Below are positions 31,649 through 40,865 of a stretch of DNA of 64,000 nucleotides, in pieces (the stretch's first letter is position 1; each line of letters opens with the position of its first letter). The position numbers were made by a program, and so were the translations under genes. The DNA lies in assembly GCA_027422505.1 (NCBI GenBank), contig JAPQWV010000001.1:7626001-7690000 (forward strand), written 5' to 3'. This stretch comes from Craterostigma plantagineum. Its lineage: Eukaryota > Streptophyta > Magnoliopsida > Lamiales > Linderniaceae. The notes under the pieces are model-generated. The model was not told the DNA's origin, did not search any database, and was given only the letters and a program-made list of their open reading frames with translations.

Positions 31649-34600
31649 TTAGCGTGTGAGTGTTTCGCGAAGCCCTAGTTTGAACTCGAAGGCGCGGAGA
31701 TTCCTTCGAAGAACCATTCTGTCAGCTATAGCATCAATGAGCTTCGCGAACTTGGATCGGCATAGGGGATCTTCTTCCGAAAGGATACGGCAGATTCTCA
31801 TGAGTTTGTCTTGGATGATGGTGAGCGTTCCATCTGAGAATTTTGCCACCTCGGAGCAGCGCAGGAGCCTCATCTTTCCCTTGTAGTTCGAGTAGGCGAC
31901 CGCCGGATCATCTCCGTTGATCACATCGCCCTCTCGATAGTCGTCTGCGTTCTTGAAAGATGGGCGAGTCAGGTTCACCTTCTTCAGATTATGTTCCACC
32001 GCCATCTGCAGATCGTGGGTGGCGTAGAATCTGACTTGTCGGAGCATGTGGCGCTTGATAGCCACATATCCCATGGTGACCGGTTCAGCACGTACGAGAT
32101 GTCCAGAGCTTCTGAGGACGAGTCTGAACTGTTTCAGGGATTCCAGCATGCTGTATAGGTCACCCAGGCGCAGAAACTTGAAGTCCGCCTCACTGACTTC
32201 ACTGTAGCTCTCATCCTGCCTCATTACCGTGAATACTGGGTAATGGACAGGTCCTTTGGACTCTTGGCGGAGGTCAGTGACTTTGCAGATGGGGGCCCGA
32301 CTCATTTCCTGAGCGACGTTTTCCTCATCGGACAGCGTCCTATCTGTGCATTTGTGGCACAGAAGGCTCCATCGATAGAGTTGCTTCTTTCTCTCTGTCC
32401 AACTTTGGATGTTCATCAGCTCGTACTCGTCGAAGGTGGTGACGATCTTCTCCTTGCGCCGCCAGATCATCTTCCTGATCTCTTCCTGAAATGGCGCCGT
32501 GATCTTCTTGTTTTCCCACGGTGCTTCCGGTATATCCACCGTGGGCACATCCGTCTGAGCAGCAGGGGCCTCAGTTTGCTGCGCTTGGAATTGCAGGATG
32601 TTCTCGAGCTCGGCCGGTTCCGCGTTGTATTCCTCTCCGTTCTCGTCGTCTGCGGTGTTGATCAGCGTAAGCGAGGCCTCCATGAGCAGACGTCGAGCAT
32701 TTTCCACCAACTTCCTAGCTGCTACTGCATCGGCGGGCGTGTACAGCCATTCATCATTGAAGACGTAGGCTTCGATCTCGTTCTGAGCGCAGTAGACATC
32801 CTCGGAAGCCAGGTTGGGATCGATGTTGAGAGGGGTATGGCTGTGTGGTGGCGAGGGAGCAGCGTCGGAGGAGTCTGTGGATTGTGGGGATGGAATTGGT
32901 GGAGATTCTGGTGGTTCGGTTGAGGTGATGGTTTTGGCAAGGATGATTTGGGTGACGAGTGGTGTAGATGTGGTGGTGACCTCTAACGTCGATGTGACAG
33001 TTAGAGGTTCGGAAACTGTGAGTGGAGACGGTGTGGGGGTGGTCTCTATCGCCGATGTGACGATTAGAGTTTTGGAGACGTTGGTGTGTGGTGGTGAGGG
33101 TGATTTGGTTAGTGACTCGGGGTTTATGGAATGGGATGTTTGGCTAGTGGGTTGTGAGGTTTCTGTTGCGGGTGCCGTTTCAGGTCCAGAGGAGGAGGGC
33201 GGCGTCGATTGTACGAATCCTTGGGATTGTGCGCCAAGCTGCCTATTTATCTCCCCCTCGCGGCGATCTTGATCATCATCTTGATCGTCGCGTCTGGTCC
33301 TGCTGGTCTCGCCTTGAGTACGGCAAGACAATGGTTGCGTCATGATGCTCTTCATCTGCTGTTCCTCCTCGTCGAGTTCCGTCATTGACTCGAAGCGAGC
33401 TCTGAGGATGTAGAAGAGCTCCTTGGCGGAAATGGAGGAGAGAACAGCTTCTGCGTCCTCATGTTGCTTTGGTGGTGGCGTCTCCGGGGCCACACCTTTG
33501 CCTTTGTCGACCGTGGACGCTTCGAGACGCGCGTAGACTTTATCCAAGATTGACGCCTCAAGAGTCTTTGCAAACTCTTGAAGGCGTGTCTCTAGCGCGG
33601 TCTCGGTGACGAAATGGGGTAAATCTAACAAGTTGGAGTCACGAAGAACTCCAACTGACACCGATTCGGTGAATATCGCCGATCGGCCGCCCGTTTGCAC
33701 AGGACAGGAAAAGACGGGGTCACGCAGACTTCCCGTTGACATTATCGATGAGACAGACTCAATCGACAGATGGCCTAGGCTCACGGTTGTTGTGATGTTG
33801 GCCGTGCTAGGTCTTCCGCTCTCAGTCACAGAGACTTCACCGAGCGTTCTGACAGAATCACGAAGACTCTGTAGTGCGGTAGAAGGTGTATGTGTCCTAG
33901 AAACGTAAGGAATTATGGGGAGTGAGGGCACTAGACTCGATGTGCATGAAGAGGATGCAGTCTGAGGCGAGGGACTGCTTGTTTCAACATCGATCACCTC
34001 CAAGTGGGGTGTCGATGGTATACGTGGCTCCTCGTGGGATGAAATAACTTCCTGTAGAGAGGAAGATAAGTGGCTTGGTGGGGTTGTTTGCGTGGTTGAG
34101 CCAGATGCCACGACTTCTACTCGGGAGGTGAACACATCACCTCCTGTACCTATTGGTTCGGCTCGGCTTATTTGTGGCGGAGGAGGTCGATCGTGTTTTT
34201 GTTTCGATCGACGCTCCGTGGAGCGGCTTACGTCATCCTCACGCGACCGTTTTTTCGGAGCGCGGGTGGAGGAGGATGCGGCGCGACTCGTTGACTTTTT
34301 GGAGGTGGTGGAGGGGGGTTGGCTAGTCCCGAGGTTAGGAGCAGGGGGGTTGATCTGCTCCATAGGGACAGAGGATAGAGGGTGCGGGCTTTCTCGGAAT
34401 GTGGCGGTTGCGGCACGGTATTCTAGAACGTGCGGGTTGGTCTGGTCGGCGTAGGCAAGCACGTCGTCCGGGATCACCATTGCGTGTCGATCCTTCGCCG
34501 GTGTGTTCTTCTTGGCAAACTTCTCGACAGTTGGTATCTGAAAATGTTCTGCTGCCGGACGGATGCGGATGTTGGTTGAGTGTAGGCGGAAGTGCTTTAT

Positions 34601-35371
34601 TAGAGCTGGGAGCCATCGCATGTACGGGACGAACCGGTTCGTGACTCCCCTGGCGACTTCCCGGTCGCGTCGCTGGATCATGGAGACTAGGTCCACCCAG
34701 ATGATGTCGGCGTAGTTGTACTTGCGGTTGTGAGCGATGCCGGTCAGGATTGTGAGGATTTGAATGTTTCCGCGGTCCTGACCAGCATGCTTTCCAGACA
34801 TGCACTTGTTCACCAGCAGGTACAGTGTACGCCAGGGTTGTGGTAGGTTGCGGGTTGTGACTTCACTGAGGACAAGTGGGCCTTTCTTCTTCTTGACATC
34901 TGGTTGATAGCCCAGTCTGTCGATGTCTTCAATGAGTTGGTCGTGAGTGGGTGGTGGATCGTATGGTGAGTAGACCGGGAGTTGAAGAACTTCTTGGAGT
35001 ATTTTGGGAGTGAGGACGACGGTTTCTTGATCGATTTGAGCGGATAGTGTCTTGGCAAGACGTAGTGGTCCAGCTATTTGTAGCGTATGCCAGAATTGTT
35101 GAAGGTACACCTGAGCTTCTGGTTCACCATGAGTGAGGGCGTGGCGAAGTGGGTGTCCTTTGAGAATCTCTACAATAACAGGGGCATCGCACCGAAAACT
35201 GTCCAAGTCCACCTTGTAGTTGTTGGGTACCAGGGCCGCCCATTGACTTAGTGAAAAAATCTCCTCCGGTGGTGGAACATAGGTACGCGCATGGAGTTCG
35301 ATGCGAGTGACCTCTCTTTGGATTGCAGCCTGCTCAAGTGCCTCGAGGGTACTTTGGTCTTTGTCCGTCAT
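31649..35371 (-). CDS. env-position protein of element F
   Basis: 1240 residues from the ATG at 35371; the frame extends 5 codons further only via a TTG. The N-terminal domain (about 40-310) has FRCDAPVIVEILKGHPLRHAL, VYLQQFWHTLQ, PWRTLYLLVNKCMSGKHAG and YADIIWVDLV. The middle (about 330-870) is Ser/Thr/Pro-rich and probably disordered, with a KKRSREDD basic patch and an acidic RRDDQDDDQDRREGE stretch. The C-terminal domain (about 930-1240) has RKKQLYRWSLLCHKC, IKRHMLRQVRFYATHDLQMAVEHNLKKVN and LRAFEFKLGLRETLTR. No signal peptide or convincing transmembrane helix is seen, so envelope function is unsupported. The architecture matches C, E and I. Function unknown. A splice-acceptor-like CACAG lies two bases before the ATG. 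Confidence 0.85.
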   Translation of the reverse strand: MTDKDQSTLEALEQAAIQREVTRIELHARTYVPPPEEIFSLSQWAALVPNNYKVDLDSFRCDAPVIVEILKGHPLRHALTHGEPEAQVYLQQFWHTLQIAGPLRLAKTLSAQIDQETVVLTPKILQEVLQLPVYSPYDPPPTHDQLIEDIDRLGYQPDVKKKKGPLVLSEVTTRNLPQPWRTLYLLVNKCMSGKHAGQDRGNIQILTILTGIAHNRKYNYADIIWVDLVSMIQRRDREVARGVTNRFVPYMRWLPALIKHFRLHSTNIRIRPAAEHFQIPTVEKFAKKNTPAKDRHAMVIPDDVLAYADQTNPHVLEYRAATATFRESPHPLSSVPMEQINPPAPNLGTSQPPSTTSKKSTSRAASSSTRAPKKRSREDDVSRSTERRSKQKHDRPPPPQISRAEPIGTGGDVFTSRVEVVASGSTTQTTPPSHLSSSLQEVISSHEEPRIPSTPHLEVIDVETSSPSPQTASSSCTSSLVPSLPIIPYVSRTHTPSTALQSLRDSVRTLGEVSVTESGRPSTANITTTVSLGHLSIESVSSIMSTGSLRDPVFSCPVQTGGRSAIFTESVSVGVLRDSNLLDLPHFVTETALETRLQEFAKTLEASILDKVYARLEASTVDKGKGVAPETPPPKQHEDAEAVLSSISAKELFYILRARFESMTELDEEEQQMKSIMTQPLSCRTQGETSRTRRDDQDDDQDRREGEINRQLGAQSQGFVQSTPPSSSGPETAPATETSQPTSQTSHSINPESLTKSPSPPHTNVSKTLIVTSAIETTPTPSPLTVSEPLTVTSTLEVTTTSTPLVTQIILAKTITSTEPPESPPIPSPQSTDSSDAAPSPPHSHTPLNIDPNLASEDVYCAQNEIEAYVFNDEWLYTPADAVAARKLVENARRLLMEASLTLINTADDENGEEYNAEPAELENILQFQAQQTEAPAAQTDVPTVDIPEAPWENKKITAPFQEEIRKMIWRRKEKIVTTFDEYELMNIQSWTERKKQLYRWSLLCHKCTDRTLSDEENVAQEMSRAPICKVTDLRQESKGPVHYPVFTVMRQDESYSEVSEADFKFLRLGDLYSMLESLKQFRLVLRSSGHLVRAEPVTMGYVAIKRHMLRQVRFYATHDLQMAVEHNLKKVNLTRPSFKNADDYREGDVINGDDPAVAYSNYKGKMRLLRCSEVAKFSDGTLTIIQDKLMRICRILSEEDPLCRSKFAKLIDAIADRMVLRRNLRAFEFKLGLRETLTR

Positions 35372-35373
35372 TT

Positions 35374-36834
35374 CTGTGCTCGACAATAATTATAAGATGA
35401 TTAGTGTGATCGAAGTCACGAGAATGATAGAATTGCCCAAAATTATATATAAGAAAAATTCACAATAAAGCTAGGTTAGGGTCCCCCTTAAATAGTTGAT
35501 AAGATTGAAATTTGAAAAATTTCGCATTTTGTGTAAAATTTAGTAAGTACGGAAAATTTTCGTAAGTTAAGAGGTCTCGCACTTTGTAAAAATTTTCGCA
35601 TGTTATGAGAGGAAAAAAAATCGCAACTTATCAGATATAGAAATTTTCTCAAGGTTCAAGAAATTTCGCACTTAGTCACAAAAATCTCACACGTTAAAAA
35701 AAAAATTTCTCAAGTTTCAACATTTCGCACTTAGCCACAATTTCAGAATTTCAAAATCTCGCACGTAATGATAGTTTTCTCATGTTTCAAATGTTAAGTA
35801 ATTTCTCATGTTGCAAATTTCGCACTCAGCATATAATGAAAATTTCGCGGATTGAAAAAATGTTTGTGGATTGAGAAAATTTTTGTTCACTGTAAATGCG
35901 AGTTTATGAAATTTTCGCGGGTTGAAACATCTTTGTGGGTTGAGAAAAATTTGTTCACTGTAGATGCGAGTTTACGAAGGTTCCGCGGGTTGAAACATCT
36001 TTGTGGGTTGAGAAAAATTTGTGTTCACTGTAGATGCGAGAAAAGTGAAGATGCGAAAAAAATGTATAATGAGGTGAAGTGTAAAAAATTTCGCGAGGCT
36101 TCACATACTGTAGCAGCGAGGTTTTAACAAATGTAAATTCTCATTCGAAAGTTTCTCTGATAAAATTTCGCGGGGCTACACTCACTGTAGCGCAGAATTT
36201 TTCTCGGGTACATTAAAAATTTTGCGGGCTACACTCACCGTAGTGTAAGAATTTTAAAAATTTCGCGGGGCAACACTTACAGTAGTGCAAGAATTTTTCT
36301 CGGGTACATTAAAAATTTTGCGGGCTACACTCACTGTAGTGTAAGAATTTTAAAAATTTCGCGGGGCAACACTTACAGTAGTGCAAGAATTTTCTCGGGT
36401 AAGTTAAAAATTTCGCGGAGCTCATCTCACTGTAGCAGCGAATTTTAACATTTAAAGCAATTTTTCTGAGAAAGTTTCTCGGTGATTAAAGAAAAATTCG
36501 CGGGGCTTATGGTACTGTAGCAGCGAAAATTTAACAATTTAAAGCACTTTATCTGAGAAAATTTCGCGGTGAAGAACATAGTTGAAAACAGCGAAGCGAC
36601 GTAATAAATTTTAGCCCTAGACCTACTCAAATCTTAACCAAAATGCTGTAATCTGGGCTCAATCGATTCGTAATTGAATGGGTAATGCATATTTGGGGAT
36701 ATCAGACAAAGAGAACCTAGCATACATGCGATTCAGAGCCGAGAAAATATAAACCCTAACTTAGCAGTTTTAATAAAATGGGCAAAACATGGTAAAATCG
36801 AACAGAAATTGGGTTATTTAAGACGCATTCATAC
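35374..36834 (-). other. Candidate leader intron of the F env-position gene
   Basis: Donor CG|GTATGAATG at 36834. Acceptor CACAG|AAATG at 35374, preceded by a branch-point-like CTAAT 31 bases from its first C to the AG end. 1461 nt, AT-rich, full of AAATTTCGCGG/TTTCTCGG units. Element I has donor, branch and acceptor at matching places. Predicted by eye. Confidence 0.45.
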
Positions 36835-37060
36835 CGAAAAACTGATTTGCGATGATGGAGTTAGCAGGAAATGAAGTTTGAATGCAGATTTGACGAAGAA
36901 GACGATGCGAGGAGTTGCGAATTTTTGACAGAGGGGTTGCGAATTTTTGAGAGAGAGGTTGCGAATTTTTTAAATTTTCTCGGGATCTTTAGGATAATGA
37001 GAAAAAATGTTAAGGGTTTTGGGGTTTTACGATTGGAGACACTGTACATGCGAATTTTTG
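35390..37060. repeat. AT-rich spacer of F with TCGC/CTCGG punctuation and ~96-bp tandem units
   Basis: Dense repetition of A/T runs broken by TTTCGCGG, TTTCTCGG and ACTGTAGNAGCGAA-like pieces. At 36206-36400 two copies of a unit of about 96 bp (TTTTGCGGGCTACACTCAC, then GGGGCAACACTTACAGTAG) are clear. No protein; short frames are artefacts. Confidence 0.75.
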
Positions 37061-37215
37061 AGTAAATGGGCCGAAAATTCGCGGGCTTGGTCAAAACCTC
37101 AACTTGGCTGAATTTCGCGGATTTGGTCCCAATTTTGACTCCTTTTGACCAGAGAAATTTTAAATTCAGTCCAAAATTTTGATTAGTCCGATTTTGACTC
37201 AGTTTGACCAGACTT
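37060..37215 (-). promoter_or_regulatory. Candidate promoter region with W-box cluster upstream of the F env-position gene
   Basis: Five W-box cores (TTGACC/TTGACT, either strand) at 37089-37094, 37135-37140, 37145-37150, 37194-37199 and 37204-37209. On the minus strand, downstream of them, come GGCCCA (site II-like, 37066-37071) and AAACCCTTAA (telobox-like, near 37010-37020). Element I has the same order. Motif-level evidence only. Confidence 0.4.
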
Positions 37216-37247
37216 TAAAATTTCAACCCAAAATTTTTCAAAATTTA

Positions 37248-37271
37248 TTTTTTTTTTTTTTTTTTTTTTTT
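37248..37271. repeat. T24 homopolymer
   Basis: 24 consecutive T on the plus strand, in the spacer downstream of pol in F. Confidence 0.95.
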
Positions 37272-37290
37272 AAATAATAAAAATAAGAAG

Positions 37291-37420
37291 CTCCCCCTTA
37301 ATCGCAAAACTCCCCGTTTTAAATAATGAAATATCAGACGCTCCCCCTTAATTGAAAAATTCCCGTTTTAAATAACGAAATATCAAACGCTCCCCCTTAA
37401 TCGAAAAACTCCCCCCCAAA
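37291..37420 (-). repeat. Tandem polypurine-like repeats downstream of F pol
   Basis: Three units of about 50 bp starting at 37291, 37341 and 37390. Each has TAAGGGGGAG on the minus strand, close to the functional AAAGGGGGAGAT, and a second G run. They lie about 110-240 bp after the pol stop. Confidence 0.75.
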
Positions 37421-37526
37421 AGACATAATCCATGAGACACATAAAAATTCAGAAGACACATAGATAATAGAGTGAAGTGGAAAGGAAATATGTACACTTA
37501 ATCAGAGTTCATGTAGAGACGATTGA

Positions 37527-40500
37527 TCACAACTGAATATTCAACATGCCCAACATAGTCACTAGGTGTTGGAATCGTTTGATATCCAACGGTTTTGTGA
37601 AAATGTCGGCCAGTTGATCTTCGGTTGTGACGTAGTGCAATTCAATTGTCCCTTGTTCTACATGTTCTTTGATGAAGTGGTGGCGAATATCTATGTGTTT
37701 TGTTCTAGAGTGATGTACTGGATTACTCGTCATCGCAATAGCACTTTTTGAGTCACAATAAATGGGAATTTTATCAATATGAATATTAAAATCTCGTAGT
37801 TGGGTTCTCATCCACAAAAGCTGTGAACAGCAACTAGCGGCGGCGACATATTCTGCCTCCGTCGACGAAGTTGAGACACAGTTTTGTTTTCGAGACGACC
37901 AACTTACGAGTTTACCGCCCAAGAAGTGTGCAGCTCCAGAGGTGCTTTTTCTGTCCATCTTGCATCCTGCATAATCCGAGTCAGAGAATCCAACCAGCTT
38001 GAAGTCCGATTGAGTGGGGTACCACAAACCCAGATTGGGTGTCCCTTTAAGATAGCGGAGAATCCTTTTAACAGCAGTGAGGTGGGATTCCTTTGGTGTT
38101 GCTTGGAAACGCGCGCAGATGCCTGTCGAGAGAACGATATCTGGTCGGCTAGCAGTGAGGTACAGAAGAGATCCTATTATCCCTCGATAGATGGTTTGGT
38201 CAACTGGAGCACCCGATGGGTCCGCATCGGGTCGGCCAGAGGGAGACATAGGTGTTGCAGCAGTCTTAGCATCCTTCATTCCGTATTTCTCGAGAATGTC
38301 ATGGATGTATTTGGACTGGTTGATGAAGATTCCGTCGGGGAGTTGCTTTACTTGAAGGCCAAGAAAGAAATTCAGCTCGCCCATCATACTCATTTCAAAT
38401 TTTTCTTTCATCAATTCTGCGAACTCTTCACATAGTTGTGGTTCAGTTGATCCAAAAATGATATCATCGACATAAATCTGTACAATCATGATGTCCGGGC
38501 CACTCCGCTTGGTGAAGAGGGTTGTATCCAGAGATCCTTTCTTGAATCCAGACTGAACGAGGAAATCTGACAGGACGTCATACCAAGCTCGGGGAGCCTG
38601 TTTTAGTCCGTAGAGGGCCTTGTAGAGTCGATATACGTGATGAGGAAACTCTTCACTCAAGAACCCTTCAGGTTGATCAACGTACACTTCTTCTTTGAGA
38701 AATCCATTCAGAAATGCCGTCTTCACGTCCATTTGGTAGACTTTAAAGTTCTTGTGAGCAGCAAAGGCAAGAAACATTCGTATGGCTTCGATCCTGGCAA
38801 CTGGGGCAAAGGTTTCATCGTAGTCGATGCCTTCTTGTTGGTTATACCCCTTAGCCACAAGTCTTGCTTTGTTGCGAATAACAACACCATCTTCATCCTT
38901 TTTGTTCTTAAAGATCCATTTTGTGCCGATAATGGACCTATTGTGAGGTCGTGGTACGAGTTCCCAAACTTGTAGGCGTTCAAACTGATTTATTTCCTCC
39001 TGCATTGCAATCAGCCAATCAGGATCATTGAGAGCTTCTGCTACTCGTGATGGTTCGACTTGACTGAGATAGCAAGCAAACAAGCTTTCATTCATCGTAG
39101 CTGAACGTGTCGAAACACCGGATGTGGGATCCCCAATAATCTGATCGGTAGGGTGAGATCGAGCCCAAAGTGGCACGTTGGTTTGTGAGGAGCTGGCCGC
39201 ATTAGTGTCTACTTGAAGCTCATTAGATTGGGGCCCGATGTCCGAAGAAGAGATCTCAATCGTATTTAATTGAGAGGGTTCAGCATCAGGATCAGCAATA
39301 TTCCCAGGGTTGGGTAGAATGTCGTCTTCGTTAAGATTGAGTGCATCCATGTTTGGAGGGACGACGTTATTGCCGGTAGCTGGTGGTGTAGGTGGAGTGG
39401 GTGCAGCGGTAGGTTGAGTGGTGGCGACGGGAGTCTTGGGAACTGGGTAGAAGTACTCGAAGAGCAGATCGAGATCCAATTCGCCACAATTGCCCTCAGA
39501 TGAGGAAGTTCCCGCCTTTGAAGGTTGACCTTTTGTCAACGACTGTAGAAGACCTGGTTCTGGACTGATATGGCCAGAAGCTATTAGATCGCCTTCGCTT
39601 TCATCAAAAGAGACATTCGTGCTTTCTATTACTGACCATTTCTCCTTAAGATAGACTCTGTATGCCTTTGAATTCAGTGAATATCCAACAAAGATGCCTT
39701 CAAGAGCTTTTGGATCAAGCTTCCCAAGATGTTGGCGATCATTGGCAACAAAACATCGGCAACCGAAGACCCTTAGATAAGATATATCGGGGATACGACG
39801 GTTATTCAGCATCTCGTATGGGGTGCGGTTGAATCTCTTGTGGATGGAAGCCCGGTTCTGTGTGTAGCAAGCCGTTTGAATAGCTTCGCCCCAAAGAGAA
39901 TGAGGAAGTCCGGATTGGATGAGAAGAGTCCTTGCAGCTTCAACTAGTGTCCTGTTCTTGCGCTCAACGACACCATTCTGTTCCGGTGTCTTCACAGCTG
40001 AGAACTGCTGAGTGATGCCCTGAGTGGCATAGAAATCACTGAGTTTTTTGTTCTTAAACTCAGTTCCGTTGTCACTTCTGATAATCCGAACCTTCTGTTG
40101 GTGGAGTGTTTGGGATGTAACAACAAACTCGATAATTATATCAGGAACTTCATCCTTTGTACGAATGAGTTTCGTCCACGTGTAGCGTGAAAAATCGTCG
40201 ACTATCACCAGAATATACCGTCTTCCTCCGAGTGTGGCCGTAGGCATTGGGCCACATAGATCCATATGTAAGAGTTCGAGGATGAGCTTAGAGGACGGTG
40301 TTTCCTTAGAGACATGAGACGATCGCTTCATCTTCCCCAATTCACAGGCAGAGCAGAGATGTTCCTTATGATATGTTAGTTGGGGTAGACCGTTGACGAG
40401 TTTATCTTGACGCAGTTTGTTGATAGTCTTGAAATTGAGATGTGAGAGACGTCGGTGCCATAGATCATTCAACTTGGGTGCAGCCCGAGAGAGAAGGCAT

Positions 40501-40862
40501 ACTGGTCGAGAGGTCGTGAGATTGAGTACGTAGAGGTGAGACGTGCGCGTTCCAGAAAGAAGTGGCAGTCCCGAGGCATCTATGATGCTGCAGATATCAG
40601 ATTCGAAGAGAACCTTGTATCCTTTGTCGCAGAAACGACCAATGCTGAAGAGATTGTAGCTCAAACCCTCAACGTAGGAGATGCCCTTGATCGTCAGTTT
40701 GTCATGGACGAGATCACCAGTTCCGAGAATTGGCGCCATTTGACTGTTTCCGAAGGAGACCCTTCCGAGATAGCGCTCGGAGAAGTTGCTCAGCAGCTCC
40801 TTGTTCCCCGTCATGTGTGTGGAGCAACCCGAGTCTAGATACCACACATGACAGACCTGCAA
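37527..40862 (-). CDS. pol: pol of element F: protease, integrase, RT, RNase H
   Basis: About 1111 residues. Protease has [13 protein letters not shown] at 7-19. The GAG-pre-integrase zinc region ([10 protein letters not shown]...CSACELGK) lies at about 134-177. The integrase core has D201, D264 and E300, an exact D-35-E spacing. RT (about 620-860) carries [25 protein letters not shown] and YVDDIIFGS near 797. RNase H has [15 protein letters not shown] and [23 protein letters not shown], and the protein ends NIQL. There is no ATG at the start: the frame opens with TTG just after tandem stops TAA TGA that end gag in the same frame. Pol therefore needs readthrough, reinitiation or splicing, unless this copy is mutant at that spot. 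Confidence 0.93.
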   Translation of the reverse strand: MQVCHVWYLDSGCSTHMTGNKELLSNFSERYLGRVSFGNSQMAPILGTGDLVHDKLTIKGISYVEGLSYNLFSIGRFCDKGYKVLFESDICSIIDASGLPLLSGTRTSHLYVLNLTTSRPVCLLSRAAPKLNDLWHRRLSHLNFKTINKLRQDKLVNGLPQLTYHKEHLCSACELGKMKRSSHVSKETPSSKLILELLHMDLCGPMPTATLGGRRYILVIVDDFSRYTWTKLIRTKDEVPDIIIEFVVTSQTLHQQKVRIIRSDNGTEFKNKKLSDFYATQGITQQFSAVKTPEQNGVVERKNRTLVEAARTLLIQSGLPHSLWGEAIQTACYTQNRASIHKRFNRTPYEMLNNRRIPDISYLRVFGCRCFVANDRQHLGKLDPKALEGIFVGYSLNSKAYRVYLKEKWSVIESTNVSFDESEGDLIASGHISPEPGLLQSLTKGQPSKAGTSSSEGNCGELDLDLLFEYFYPVPKTPVATTQPTAAPTPPTPPATGNNVVPPNMDALNLNEDDILPNPGNIADPDAEPSQLNTIEISSSDIGPQSNELQVDTNAASSSQTNVPLWARSHPTDQIIGDPTSGVSTRSATMNESLFACYLSQVEPSRVAEALNDPDWLIAMQEEINQFERLQVWELVPRPHNRSIIGTKWIFKNKKDEDGVVIRNKARLVAKGYNQQEGIDYDETFAPVARIEAIRMFLAFAAHKNFKVYQMDVKTAFLNGFLKEEVYVDQPEGFLSEEFPHHVYRLYKALYGLKQAPRAWYDVLSDFLVQSGFKKGSLDTTLFTKRSGPDIMIVQIYVDDIIFGSTEPQLCEEFAELMKEKFEMSMMGELNFFLGLQVKQLPDGIFINQSKYIHDILEKYGMKDAKTAATPMSPSGRPDADPSGAPVDQTIYRGIIGSLLYLTASRPDIVLSTGICARFQATPKESHLTAVKRILRYLKGTPNLGLWYPTQSDFKLVGFSDSDYAGCKMDRKSTSGAAHFLGGKLVSWSSRKQNCVSTSSTEAEYVAAASCCSQLLWMRTQLRDFNIHIDKIPIYCDSKSAIAMTSNPVHHSRTKHIDIRHHFIKEHVEQGTIELHYVTTEDQLADIFTKPLDIKRFQHLVTMLGMLNIQL
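40810..40852 (-). other. Perfect 10-bp hairpin over the protease active site, next to the gag stops
   Basis: Arms GTCATGTGTG and CACACATGAC (40810-40819 and 40843-40852) are exact reverse complements around a 23-base loop encoding YLDSGCS. On the transcript strand the stem begins 10 bases after the second gag stop codon. The same hairpin with different arms is repeated in element G (48179-48345). Confidence 0.7.
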
Positions 40863-40865
40863 TCA

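Noticed and set aside
40862..40862. Apparent starts at 40862, 35386, 20111, 3044 and 62401
   Set aside because: The first codon is TTG in each. The real ATGs are 35371, 20006, 3002 and 62539; pol at 40862 has no ATG.
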